Origin: Amycolatopsis sp. 2-15
GTDB lineage: Bacteria; Actinomycetota; Actinomycetes; Mycobacteriales; Pseudonocardiaceae
Assembly: GCF_030285625.1 (NCBI RefSeq)
Contig: NZ_CP127294.1
Span: 9,022,001-9,086,000 of the forward strand
Length of the DNA stretch: 64,000 bases
Direction of reading: 5' to 3'
Position 1 is the first letter of the stretch. The number at the start of each line of letters is the position of its first letter. The notes under the pieces are model-generated. The model saw only the letters and a list, made by a program, of their open reading frames with translations. It did not search any database and was not told where the DNA came from. Shown here piece after piece: positions 44,176-52,035 of the stretch. The position numbers were made by a program, and so were the translations under genes.

Positions 44176-44385
44176 TCACCGCGCCAGGTGATCGGCGCGG
44201 GTGGCCACCTGGGCGGCCGTGCGGCGTTCCTGCGCCGGCACGGTCACGCTGGTCACCCGGTGGGCCCGCAGCCACCGCACGACGCGGCTCTGCTTGGTCA
44301 TCCGCGCGTCGCGCCCGGCCTTCCGCAGCTGCTCCTCGCGGTAGGCCACCTCGGCGCTCATCGCGTCCAGGAGCTGGTAACTCAT
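44176..44385 (-). CDS. Small basic protein, 69 residues
   Basis: MSYQLLDAMSAEVAYREEQL opens an Arg/Ala-rich, probably helical protein (VVRWLRAHRVTSVTVPAQER). ATG 44385 follows GGGGAAG at about 6 nt; an earlier ATG at 44427 is weaker. It is oriented as the LuxR-type gene and separated from it by a hairpin. I do not recognise a family and assign no function. Codon bias is acceptable. Confidence 0.5.
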   Translation of the reverse strand: MSYQLLDAMSAEVAYREEQLRKAGRDARMTKQSRVVRWLRAHRVTSVTVPAQERRTAAQVATRADHLAR

Positions 44386-44488
44386 CGCTTCTTCCCCATC
44401 CTCTGCGAGTGCCTTCTTCCGTGACACTCACAGTCGTCCTGAGGCGGGGTCCGCGGCATCGGGCGATCACCCCGTCCTGGACGCCAAA

Positions 44489-44545
44489 CGACCCCTTACC
44501 CGAGGCATCGACCGGCGAGGAGCAGGTCGGCGGGGTAAGGGGTCG
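44489..44545. terminator. Hairpin after the DUF397 gene
   Basis: CGACCCCTTACCC (44489-44501) pairs perfectly with GGGTAAGGGGTCG (44533-44545). The 31-nt loop contains a further CGACC/GGTCG stem. It starts 13 nt past the DUF397 stop on the minus strand. Confidence 0.75.
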
Positions 44546-44557
44546 CCGGGTGGAACG

Positions 44558-44767
44558 TCAGTCGCGGGCCGGGTCGCCGGCGCGCACCGCCGCCAGCAGC
44601 CCCCGCCAACCCGAAGCGGGGAGGCGGAAAGCACCCCCTTCGGGGTCCTTCGAGTCACGCACCGCGGCGTCGCCGCCGACGAACGCGATCTCGACGCAGT
44701 CGTTGCCGCCGCCGCTGTGGCTGCTCTTGCGCCAGGTGGCCCGGGAAAGATCCGCGTCCGGCATCAT
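44558..44767 (-). CDS. DUF397 domain protein
   Basis: A 69-residue protein with the DUF397 pattern: ATWRKSSHSGGGNDCVEIAF, then VRDSKDPEGGAFRLP and GWRGLLAAVRAGD. DUF397 proteins are almost always encoded next to an XRE-DUF5753 regulator in actinomycetes and, where studied (the WhiJ/BldB-like systems of Streptomyces), act with it in developmental control. Start: the ATG at 44767, with GGAAG 8 nt upstream; GTG 44776 is an alternative. It follows the XRE gene by about 13 nt in one operon. Confidence 0.92.
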   Translation of the reverse strand: MMPDADLSRATWRKSSHSGGGNDCVEIAFVGGDAAVRDSKDPEGGAFRLPASGWRGLLAAVRAGDPARD

Positions 44768-44780
44768 GTTCCCCACTTCC

Positions 44781-45683
44781 TCACTGTGTCCTCGGTTCCA
44801 GGTGGTGCACTGCAGCCGGCGCGGTTGACCGTTCGGCGAACCGGCCGGCCGCCTCGGTGATCAAGTCGACCGAGTCGTCCGGTTTCAGTGCGGCAGCGCG
44901 CAGGTGGTCGAACATCAGCGCGTAGCGCCGGACGTCTTCGGGTTGTTCGAGGTACAGGCCGCTCGATGTGCTGTCGTCCACGTACACGACGTCGGGGTCG
45001 GCCTGCTCGGGGAACCCCATGATGAGGAACGGGCCTTCCATGCCGGGGTGCGCGCCGGCTCCGAAGGGGACCACCTGGATGGTCACGTTGGGCTTCTCGG
45101 CGACCGAGGCCATGCGGTAGAGCTGCTCGGCCATCACCTCGGGGCTGTCGACCACGCGGTGCAGCACCGCTTCGTCGACCACCGCCCAGTACTCCGGCGG
45201 CGGCGTGTCGCTCAGCAACTCCTGGCGCGCCATACGCGCGGCCACGCGACGCCGGATCTCGGCGTCCTCGGCGTCGGGCCGCAGCGCCCTGATCACGGCG
45301 TGGGCGTAGCGCTCGGTCTGCAGCAGGCCCGGCACGAGCAGCGCCTGGAACGCGCGCAGCGAAGTCGCGTCGGCCTCCAGGCCCACGAACGTGCCGGTGA
45401 ACACCTCGTTGTACGCGTGCCACCAGCCGCGCTTGCGCGCCTCGCGGGCCAGCTGGACGAGCGCCTCCTGCTCGTCGCCGGTGATCCCGTAGAGCGCCAG
45501 CATGTCCCGGGCGTCGCGCGGGGTTACGCCGACATGCCCGGTCTCGATGCGGCTCACCTTCGAGGCGGAGCACTCGAGCTTCTCGCCCACCTCGTCGATG
45601 GTGAGGTCGGCGGCTTCCCGGAGCCGCCTCAGCTCGCTCGCGAGCCTCCGGCGGCGAACGGTGGGTCCCTGGCCTCTCGCCAC
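44781..45683 (-). CDS. XRE-family regulator with DUF5753 domain
   Basis: A 300-residue regulator. The N-terminal helix-turn-helix reads LRRLREAADLTIDEVGEKLE then CSASKVSRIETGHVGV. The C-terminal DUF5753 domain starts near residue 100 (FQALLVPGLLQTERYAHAVI, WAVVDEAVLHRVV, VTIQVVPFGAGAHPGMEGPF). It pairs with the DUF397 gene downstream, forming the WhiJ-like module. Such modules are numerous in actinomycete genomes and resemble a toxin-antitoxin or partner-switch pair in layout, though toxicity is not general. A second such module lies at 61787-62847. Confidence 0.93.
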   Translation of the reverse strand: MARGQGPTVRRRRLASELRRLREAADLTIDEVGEKLECSASKVSRIETGHVGVTPRDARDMLALYGITGDEQEALVQLAREARKRGWWHAYNEVFTGTFVGLEADATSLRAFQALLVPGLLQTERYAHAVIRALRPDAEDAEIRRRVAARMARQELLSDTPPPEYWAVVDEAVLHRVVDSPEVMAEQLYRMASVAEKPNVTIQVVPFGAGAHPGMEGPFLIMGFPEQADPDVVYVDDSTSSGLYLEQPEDVRRYALMFDHLRAAALKPDDSVDLITEAAGRFAERSTAPAAVHHLEPRTQ

Positions 45684-46170
45684 GACAGCACCTCCGGATC
45701 GTCTTACGCGATGCGGGCACCGTCGGCCAACGCTGCCCGCACCGCATATCTAACCAGCCGTCCGACTAGTCAGTGGGGTATTAACACTTCGGAATTCCCG
45801 CCTCCGCGACGGGGCTCCGCCCTGCAATTTGCAGATTGCGCTTGTACTCTGACAGCCGTGTGAACCGGAACCGGTGACGCCGCGCCGAAGGGGTCGGCGA
45901 CGGTGATCGTTCCGGGTTCCTGAGCAGCGTAGACGACGACCAGCCGGAAACAGACACCGAGTGCGCGGGCGTTTCCGGCGGAAGGTGTCCGGGGCCGCCC
46001 CCGACCGGTCCCGGGCATCTTCACCTTCGGTTGCCAGTTGTTGTCAGACCATCACAGGCGCACTCCGGCGATTACCCGGCTACGCATTTCGTTTTTATCG
46101 CCACCCGGAAGTGTGGTTGATTCCGCACACCCCACTCAGCGACACACTCTCAGTAGAACCGCGACCGTCC
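45684..46170. other. Intergenic region (487 bp), no confident gene
   Basis: A minus-strand open frame of 84 codons (45770-46024) has coding-like third positions in its first half only and no recognisable motif, so I do not call it. The region next to the XRE gene contains AT-rich stretches (TAACCAGCC, TATTAACAC) suited to a promoter. Downstream of tesB (46030-46170) I see nothing distinctive. Confidence 0.5.
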
Positions 46171-47067
46171 TCACAGGACGCGCAGTAGTCCCTCCTGGAC
46201 GACCGTGGCGATGTGCGTGCCGTTCTGCGCGAAGAATCGGCCCGTGGCCAGGCCGCGCGCGCCCGAGGCGCTCGGCGAGGTGCTGTCGTAGAGGAACCAC
46301 TCGTCGGCGCGGAAGGGCCGGTGGAACCACAGCGCGTGGTCCAGGCTCGCACCGAGGACCTTGTCGACGTCCCAGTACACGCCGTGGCGCGCGAGGATCG
46401 AGTCGAGCAGGGTCATGTCGGAGGCGTAGGTGAGCACGCAGACGTGCAGCAGCTGGTCGGCGGGCAGCGTGCCGTCGGCGCGCATCCAGACGCGGTTGCT
46501 CTCCGGGCGCTCGCCCGTGGCGCGCGTGATCCACGGCGGTTCACCGACGTAACGCACGTCGATCGGGCGCGGACGCTCGGTGAAGCGCAGGCCGAAGCCG
46601 GCAGTGCGCTCACCGAACGTCGGCAGCGTGTCGGGGGCGGGCACGTCGGGCATCGGCTCGCCGTGGTCCAACCCCTGCTCGTCCTTCTGGAACGAGGCGG
46701 ACAACGCGAAGATCGCCTTGCCGTGCTGAATGGCGGTGACGCGGCGAGTGGTGAACGAGCGGCCGTCGCGAATGCGGTCGACCTCGTAGAGGATCGGCAC
46801 ACTCGGGTCGCCGCCGCGGATGAAGTAGGCGTGCAGCGAGTGCACGCGCCGGTCTTCGGGCACGGTGCGCCCGGCCGCCACCAGGGCCTGCCCGGCGACC
46901 TGGCCACCGAACACGCGGACCGGGGAGTGCGCGGGCGAGACCCCGCGGTAGAAGTCCTCCTCCACCTTCTCCAGGTCGAGGAGGTCGACGAGCCGGTCGA
47001 GCACCGCCTGACCGCCGCCGGCGGCCTCGTCGAGCCCGGCGGCGGCGGTCCTGGCGATATCGGTCAT
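46171..47067 (-). CDS. tesB: Acyl-CoA thioesterase II
   Basis: A 298-residue double-hotdog thioesterase that hydrolyses medium- and long-chain acyl-CoA to free acid and CoA. VFGGQVAGQALVAAGRTVPE, HSLHAYFIRGGDPSVPILYE and the second hotdog DHALWFHRPFRADEWFLYD, ASGARGLATGRFFAQNGTHI are the TesB blocks; the Asp, Gln and Thr triad positions are consistent with the family. It may set acyl-CoA levels for the lipid genes found in this window. It is a single gene upstream of which lies a convergent-type gap to pyruvate kinase. Confidence 0.95.
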   Translation of the reverse strand: MTDIARTAAAGLDEAAGGGQAVLDRLVDLLDLEKVEEDFYRGVSPAHSPVRVFGGQVAGQALVAAGRTVPEDRRVHSLHAYFIRGGDPSVPILYEVDRIRDGRSFTTRRVTAIQHGKAIFALSASFQKDEQGLDHGEPMPDVPAPDTLPTFGERTAGFGLRFTERPRPIDVRYVGEPPWITRATGERPESNRVWMRADGTLPADQLLHVCVLTYASDMTLLDSILARHGVYWDVDKVLGASLDHALWFHRPFRADEWFLYDSTSPSASGARGLATGRFFAQNGTHIATVVQEGLLRVL

Positions 47068-47103
47068 GCCCGAACCCTATTCGGTCGGCATGAACCTCGT
47101 CCC

Positions 47104-48528
47104 TTATGCGTGGTCGTCTTCACCGAGGCGGTGCACGTGGATCAGGTTCGTGGAGCCGACGGTCCCGGGCGGGGAGCCGGCCACGATCACCACGAGGTCG
47201 CCGCGCTGGTACTTGCCCATTTCGAGCATCGCCTGGTCGACCTGGTGGATCATCTGGTCCGTGGAGTCGACCCGCGGCACGATCGTGGTCACCGTGCCCC
47301 ACGTCATCGACAGCTGGCTGCGCACGCAGTCCTCCGGCGTGAACGCCATCAGCGGCAGGCGCGTGTGCAGGCGGGCCAGGCGGCGCACGGTGTCACCGGA
47401 CTGGGTGAACGCGACCAGCGCCTTGGCGTTGAGCCGCTCGCCGATGTCGCGGGCGGCGTAAGAGATCACGCCGCGCTTGGTGCGCGGGACGTGCGTGAGC
47501 GGCGGGACGACCGGCGAGTCGGTCTCGACCGCCTCGACGATGCGGCCCATCGTCTGAACCGTCTCGATCGGGTAGCGCCCGACGCTGGTCTCGCCCGAGA
47601 GCATCACGGCGTCGGTGCCGTCGAGCACCGCGTTGGCGACGTCGGAGGCCTCGGCGCGCGTCGGGCGGGAGTTGTTGATCATCGACTCGAGCATCTGCGT
47701 CGCGACGATGACCGGCTTCGCGTTCTCGCGGCAGATCTGGATGGCGCGCTTCTGGACCAGCGGCACCTGCTCCAGCGGCAGCTCGACGCCGAGGTCGCCG
47801 CGGGCGACCATCACCGCGTCGAAGGCCAGCACGATGGCTTCGAGGTTGTAAACGGCCTCGGGCTTCTCGATCTTCGCGACGACCGGCAACCGGCCCTTGC
47901 CGACGCGGTCCATGACCTGGTGCACCAGGTCGATGTCGGCCGGCGAGCGCACGAACGACAGTGCGATGAAGTCGACGCCCAGGTGCAGCGCGAACTCGAG
48001 GTCCTCGATGTCCTTCTCGCTCAGCGCCGGCACGGAGACGTCCATGCCCGGGAGCGAGACGCCCTTGTTGTTGCTGACGGGGCCGCCTTCGGTGACCTCG
48101 CAGACCACGTCCTGGCCCTCGACGCTCTTGACCACGAGGCCGACCTTGCCGTCGTCCACCAGGAGGCGGTCGCCCGGCTTGGCGTCCCTCGCGAGGCCCT
48201 TGTAGGTGGTCGAGACGCGGTCGTGCGTGCCCACCACGTCCTCGACGGTGATCCGGACCACGTCGCCCGTGTGCCACTCGGCCGAGCCGCTGGCGAAGGT
48301 GCCCAGGCGGATCTTCGGGCCCTGCAGGTCGGCGAGGATGCCCACCGCCCGGCCACTCTCGGCCGCAGCAGCCCGGACCAGGTCGTAGACCTGCTTGTGG
48401 TCGCTGTGGCTTCCGTGGCTGAAGTTCATCCTCGCGACGTCCATTCCGGCGTCGACGAGTGCCCGCATCTTCTCCGGAGTGGAGGTGGCGGGACCCAGCG
48501 TACAAACGATCTTCGCGCGTCGGCTCAC
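47104..48528 (-). CDS. pyk: Pyruvate kinase
   Basis: A 474-residue glycolytic enzyme making pyruvate and ATP from phosphoenolpyruvate and ADP. RRAKIVCTLGPATSTPEKMR, RMNFSHGSHSDHKQVYDLVR, VAKIEKPEAVYNLEAIV (catalytic lysine and metal-binding glutamate) and MLSGETSVGRYPIETVQTMG are diagnostic. Length and domain order (A/B barrel plus C-terminal allosteric domain) are normal. The start is GTG 48528. It is a single gene; the divergent neighbour is a lipoprotein. Confidence 0.96.
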   Translation of the reverse strand: MSRRAKIVCTLGPATSTPEKMRALVDAGMDVARMNFSHGSHSDHKQVYDLVRAAAAESGRAVGILADLQGPKIRLGTFASGSAEWHTGDVVRITVEDVVGTHDRVSTTYKGLARDAKPGDRLLVDDGKVGLVVKSVEGQDVVCEVTEGGPVSNNKGVSLPGMDVSVPALSEKDIEDLEFALHLGVDFIALSFVRSPADIDLVHQVMDRVGKGRLPVVAKIEKPEAVYNLEAIVLAFDAVMVARGDLGVELPLEQVPLVQKRAIQICRENAKPVIVATQMLESMINNSRPTRAEASDVANAVLDGTDAVMLSGETSVGRYPIETVQTMGRIVEAVETDSPVVPPLTHVPRTKRGVISYAARDIGERLNAKALVAFTQSGDTVRRLARLHTRLPLMAFTPEDCVRSQLSMTWGTVTTIVPRVDSTDQMIHQVDQAMLEMGKYQRGDLVVIVAGSPPGTVGSTNLIHVHRLGEDDHA

Positions 48529-48628
48529 GTTCGATGAGAGTAGTCGCTCATCCCCCGCACGTCTGTACCGATACCGAAAGTTCGGAGGAAGTGTTCAGAA
48601 ACCATTCAGATGACTAACCTCCGTAAGC

Positions 48629-49726
48629 ATGATGGCGGTTCGGCGGCTCGCGTTCGTGATCGCGGCGTTCGCCCTGGTCGGGGCGTGTTCCGCGCCGGTG
48701 AAGCCCCCGTGGCGGCCCGTTGACCTGCCGGTTTCCGGTACGCGCGTACTGGGATTCGTCCGAACTTCATCGGGAATCGTCATGACCGGCTCGGTGCCGG
48801 GGCCCTCCGGACGGGCTCCGGCGGCGTGGTTGAACGGCACCGCGGTGCCGCTTTTCCCGGCGACGGGTTACGGCCGACAGGCGGAGCTGACACTGCCCGC
48901 CGCTTCGGGTGCCCGGCTGCTCGCACTGGGCTCCGCATACGGCGGCGCGCACGCCAATCCGCGCCCGACGATCTGGACGGGGTCGGTGACGGACGGGCTG
49001 ACCGAGCACGCACAGCCGGTGGAGCTGCTCGGCGGAGAGCGGGCGGTGACCACGTCCGGGTCCGCGGCCGGGCCGGCGGAGTTCGTGCTGACGGGCCAGT
49101 GGGACCACCGGTCCGGCGGCGTCGGCGCGGCGGTCTGGACCTCGGCGGACGGCGCTTCGTGGGCTTTGCGGGAGGATCCGGCGCTGCTCAGCACCGCAAG
49201 CGAGCAGACTCGCGTCTTGGCTGCGGCTTTTGACGGGCAGGACTACGTGGCCGTCGGCGACGCCCGGTCGGGCCTTTCGGTGCGGCCGATGGCGTGGACG
49301 TCGGCGGACGGTTCGGCGTGGACGCGGGTTTCCCTGCCGTCCCCCGCCGACTCGGCCTCGGCGTGGCGCGTGACGTGCTCCGGCTCGGCCTGCGACGCCG
49401 TCGGGGTGACCACCGAACAGCGGCTCGCGTGCTGGCACTCGGGTCCTTCGTGGACGACGGCCGCGGGCGGGCCGGTGATCCCCGCGGCGCAGCTGCTGGA
49501 GGTGACCGGGCTGACCCTGGACGAGTCCGGCCACCTCGACGTCGCGGTGAAGGTCGCCGGGCGGCCCCGCTTGTGGCGCGTCGGCCGGCACTGCGAGGAC
49601 TTCGCGGAACTGCCGCTGCCCGAGCCGGCCGCGTCGCTGGCGTTGCTCGCGGACGGCCCGGACCTGCTGCTCGCCACGACAACAGGTTCGGCGAGCCGGG
49701 TCTGGCGGTACCCGCTCCCCCGCTGA
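48629..49726 (+). CDS. Putative lipoprotein, beta-propeller-like
   Basis: A 365-residue exported protein. The signal peptide ends in a lipobox (LVGACSAP, Cys near residue 20), so the mature protein should be lipid-anchored outside the membrane. The body is repeats of the type VWTSADGASWALREDPALLS and AWTSADGSAWTRVSLPSPAD, the pattern of sialidase- or BNR-like propeller blades. No catalytic signature is evident. Two ATG codons are in tandem at 48629 and 48632. The function is unknown. Confidence 0.82.
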   Translation: MMAVRRLAFVIAAFALVGACSAPVKPPWRPVDLPVSGTRVLGFVRTSSGIVMTGSVPGPSGRAPAAWLNGTAVPLFPATGYGRQAELTLPAASGARLLALGSAYGGAHANPRPTIWTGSVTDGLTEHAQPVELLGGERAVTTSGSAAGPAEFVLTGQWDHRSGGVGAAVWTSADGASWALREDPALLSTASEQTRVLAAAFDGQDYVAVGDARSGLSVRPMAWTSADGSAWTRVSLPSPADSASAWRVTCSGSACDAVGVTTEQRLACWHSGPSWTTAAGGPVIPAAQLLEVTGLTLDESGHLDVAVKVAGRPRLWRVGRHCEDFAELPLPEPAASLALLADGPDLLLATTTGSASRVWRYPLPR

Positions 49727-49732
49727 CCGGCT

Positions 49733-50398
49733 CTAACGGCGCGGCTGTTCACTCGGCCCGACGTGGTCGCGCGCCCATTCGTTGAAGGCGCGCAGCTGGC
49801 GCCAGGACTTGCGGACGCGGTCGAAGGCCTCGCGTTCGTGGAGGAAGTCGGCGGGTTCCCAGGAGCGGGCGGCGTACACGGAGCGGTAGCGCAGCAGGTC
49901 GAGGCGCGGGTGGTCCTCGGCGAAGCCGCGGGGACGGGATTTGAGGCGGTCGCCGTGGATGTCGAACCCGGCGCGCTTGAGCTTGGCCAGGATCTGTTCC
50001 AGCACGGGGCCGTGGAGCTCGGTGTCGACGGCCGTGCGGAACCGCGCGATCTGGTCGGACGCGAGGTGGAAGCAGCCGCCGCCCACGCGCAGGCCCGCGG
50101 GGCTCAGCTCGACGTAGTAGGCGCCGCCGCCGCGGCCCGACTCGATGACGCCGCCGCAGTGCGTCTTGTACGGGGTCTTGTCCTTCGCGAAGCGCACGTC
50201 GCGGTAGGGCCGGAACACCTTGCCCTCGCCGAAACCCTCGCCGAACTCCGGCTCCAGCTCCTTGAGCAGGGCCTCCATCGGCTCGCGCACGTCGGACTTG
50301 TAGGTCGCGACGTGTTCGTCCCAGTAGGACTTGGAGTTGTCGGCCTCGAGCCCGTCGTAGAAATCGACGGCGTACTCACCGAATCCAGTGAACTTCAC
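49733..50398 (-). CDS. DUF2461 family protein
   Basis: A 221-residue protein. KFTGFGEYAVDFYDGLEADN, SKSYWDEHVATYKSDVREPM, VFRPYRDVRFAKDKTPYKTH and GGGCFHLASDQIARFRTAVD are the DUF2461 (TIGR02453) signature. The family is widespread in bacteria and fungi with unknown function. GTG 50398 agrees with the usual N-terminus; an upstream GTG with a GGAG (near 50425) would add nine residues. An unusual perfect inverted repeat lies about 170 nt upstream (50571-50603). Confidence 0.92.
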   Translation of the reverse strand: MKFTGFGEYAVDFYDGLEADNSKSYWDEHVATYKSDVREPMEALLKELEPEFGEGFGEGKVFRPYRDVRFAKDKTPYKTHCGGVIESGRGGGAYYVELSPAGLRVGGGCFHLASDQIARFRTAVDTELHGPVLEQILAKLKRAGFDIHGDRLKSRPRGFAEDHPRLDLLRYRSVYAARSWEPADFLHEREAFDRVRKSWRQLRAFNEWARDHVGPSEQPRR

Positions 50399-50570
50399 GC
50401 CGAGCACGATAATCCGCGCCACCGACAGTTTCTCCGCCGGACGCGGGAGACCCCGCCGGAGCAGCTCCGGCGGGGTCGGTTCGCCCGGGGACCCGGTGCG
50501 GCCGGCGCGCCCCTGCGCCGCCGGCCGCACAGGTGACCGAACGGGGACAGTGGGACTCTCACACCGTAAG

Positions 50571-50603
50571 TGGACTAGACCATTAGGTCAATGGTCTAGT
50601 CCA
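50571..50603. promoter_or_regulatory. Perfect 33-bp inverted repeat built from two dre-like sites
   Basis: TGGACTAGACCATT (50571-50584), AGGTC, AATGGTCTAGTCCA (50590-50603). Each arm holds a 12-mer (TGGACTAGACCA, TGGTCTAGTCCA) that differs by one base from TGGTCTAGACCA, the core of DasR-responsive elements. Centres of the two 12-mers are 21 bp apart, two helical turns. The stretch 50399-50664 around it holds no gene that I can support. Confidence 0.65.
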
Positions 50604-50664
50604 TGGAATCAACCGGACAATTCGTTGCTCGATGTCGATCACGCGCGGAGCGAAGACGGCCTGG

Positions 50665-51069
50665 TCACGACACGGCTGCGGGGCCCGCGTACGCCCCGCG
50701 GCACTCGCGGCGCGGCACACCGGAAGCGTCAGGCCGGCGTCTCGAACGTGATCCCCGCTGCCGCCGCTCGGCGTTCGCCCCAGGTGTGAGGGCGGTGAGC
50801 GCCGGGCCGAGGGCTTCACCGTCCGGGGTGAGGCGGTATTCGACGTGGGGAACGCGGCCGTCGAGGGCTTGGCGGTGGACGAGGCCGTCGGTGGTCAGCT
50901 CGCGGAGCTGCTGGGTGAGCATCTTCTCGCTGATGGCCGGCATGCGGCGGCGCAGCTCGCCGTAGCGGTGCACGCCCTCCTTGAGGTGCGCGAGGATCAC
51001 CGGCTTCCACCGGCCGCCGACGACGTCGACGGTGAGCTCCACCGGGCACCAGTACTGCCTGCCCGCCAT
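50665..51069 (-). CDS. HxlR-family regulator with an apparently frameshifted C-terminus
   Basis: A winged-helix HxlR protein: YWCPVELTVDVVGGRWKPVI, LAHLKEGVHRYGELRRRMPA and ISEKMLTQQLRELTTDGLV. ATG 51069 follows GAGG. After GPALTALT the listed frame continues into an Arg/Ser-rich tail that does not belong to the family. One base more near 50785-50790 would instead give TWGERRAAAAGITFETPA and a stop at 50729-50731, a typical HxlR ending. So either a one-base deletion or a consensus error changes the last 30 or so residues. It is divergent from the ABM/globin gene and may be its regulator. Confidence 0.85.
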   Translation of the reverse strand: MAGRQYWCPVELTVDVVGGRWKPVILAHLKEGVHRYGELRRRMPAISEKMLTQQLRELTTDGLVHRQALDGRVPHVEYRLTPDGEALGPALTALTPGANAERRQRGSRSRRRPDASGVPRRECRGAYAGPAAVS

Positions 51070-51139
51070 CACGGCCTCCTCGCTACGCACCGGAAAGTAC
51101 GTGGTTGCCCGCCGGCGCCGGGTGCGCTCTGCTGACCCC

Positions 51140-51493
51140 ATGATTGTGGAATACCTGCGCTACACCATCCCACCCGAGCGCGCGGCGGCGTTCGAAACCG
51201 CCTACGCCGAGGCTGCCCTCTCGCTCGCGAAGGCGCCCGAGTGCGTCGGCTACGACCTGAGCCGCTGCGTCGAAGACCCCACGCGTTACGTGCTCGCGAT
51301 CCGCTGGACCTCGGCCGAGGCGCATCTCGAAGGCTTCCGCCGCGGCCCGCACTTCCCGCCGTTCTTCGCGGCGATCCGCGACTACGTCGGCGACCTCGAC
51401 GAAATGCGCCACTACGAGCCGACCGCCGTCACCGGCCCCCGGCCGCCCACGCTGTACGAATGGGCCGGCGGCGCCCCGCGCTCCGGCGCCTGA
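51140..51493 (+). CDS. ABM-domain part of a frameshifted ABM-globin fusion gene
   Basis: Residues 1-95 are an antibiotic-biosynthesis-monooxygenase (ABM) ferredoxin-like fold (MIVEYLRYTIPPERAAAFET, RYVLAIRWTSAEAHLEGFRR, GPHFPPFFAAIRDYVGDLDE). The last residues, PPTLYEWAGGAP, are already the first helix of a truncated hemoglobin, after which the frame ends (RSGA, stop). The following frame (51478 on) continues the globin exactly. ABM-truncated-hemoglobin fusions are known in actinomycetes; here the gene is split by an apparent loss of one C in the CCCC run at 51474-51477. ATG 51140 lies in the short divergent region with the HxlR gene. Confidence 0.85.
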   Translation: MIVEYLRYTIPPERAAAFETAYAEAALSLAKAPECVGYDLSRCVEDPTRYVLAIRWTSAEAHLEGFRRGPHFPPFFAAIRDYVGDLDEMRHYEPTAVTGPRPPTLYEWAGGAPRSGA

Positions 51494-51894
51494 CCGAGGT
51501 CTTCTACCGCCACGTGCCCGAAGACCCGCTGCTGGAACCCGTGTTCCGCGGCATGGACGCCCGCCACGCCGAGCACGTCGCGGTCTGGCTCGGCGAGGTC
51601 CTCGGCGGCCCGGCGGACTACACCGTCCACCACGGCGGGCACCCGCACATGATCGGCCGGCACCTCGGCCGCGGGATCACCGAGGAGCAGCGTCGCCGCT
51701 GGGTGTCGCTGCTGCTCGACGCCGCCGACGAGACCGGCCTGCCCGCCGACCCGGAGTTCCGCGCCGCGTTCGCCGGGTACCTGGAGTGGGGCAGCCGGCT
51801 GGCCGTGCTGTTCTCCGCGCCCGGTGCCGAACCGGCCACGGACGAGCCGGTGCCGCACTGGGACTGGACGATGCCACCGTGGCAGGGGTCTTAG
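51478..51894 (+). CDS. Group II truncated hemoglobin, C-terminal part of the frameshifted fusion
   Basis: From 51478 the frame reads ALRRLTEVFYRHVPEDPLLE, PVFRGMDARHAEHVAVWLGE, HGGHPHMIGRHLGRGITEEQ and ends VPHWDWTMPPWQGS. These are the helices of a group II truncated hemoglobin with the proximal histidine region HMIGRHLG and the tryptophan-rich tail of that group. It has no start codon of its own at the right place; the N-terminal helix TLYEWAGGAP is in the previous frame. Truncated globins bind O2 or NO and can supply oxygen or detoxify NO. As sequenced, the protein would be made only through a frameshift. Confidence 0.8.
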   Translation, partial: ALRRLTEVFYRHVPEDPLLEPVFRGMDARHAEHVAVWLGEVLGGPADYTVHHGGHPHMIGRHLGRGITEEQRRRWVSLLLDAADETGLPADPEFRAAFAGYLEWGSRLAVLFSAPGAEPATDEPVPHWDWTMPPWQGS

Positions 51895-51982
51895 ACACCG
51901 TGTCACGTCCGGCAGTGGCGTGATTGGTCCACAAAGGACCGCCGTGTTTGGTACGCGACGCCGGGAATCCGCGCGCCCGGAC

Positions 51983-52009
51983 GCCGGGTGGGACAGGCCC
52001 ACACCCGGC
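51983..52009. terminator. Hairpin between the convergent globin and phosphofructokinase genes
   Basis: GCCGGGTG (51983-51990) pairs with CACCCGGC (52002-52009) around an 11-nt loop, 26 nt past the pfkA stop. It is suitable for both convergent genes. Confidence 0.6.
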
Positions 52010-52035
52010 CCGGGAAAGACCGCGGCGGAAGAGAC

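Noticed and set aside
44558..45683. XRE/DUF397 pair as a classical toxin-antitoxin system
   Set aside because: The layout is similar, but DUF5753/DUF397 proteins are better known as WhiJ-like developmental regulators and no toxin fold is visible.
45770..46024. 84-codon minus-strand open frame upstream of the XRE gene
   Set aside because: Only part of it has coding-like codon bias and nothing is recognisable; left inside the intergenic entry.
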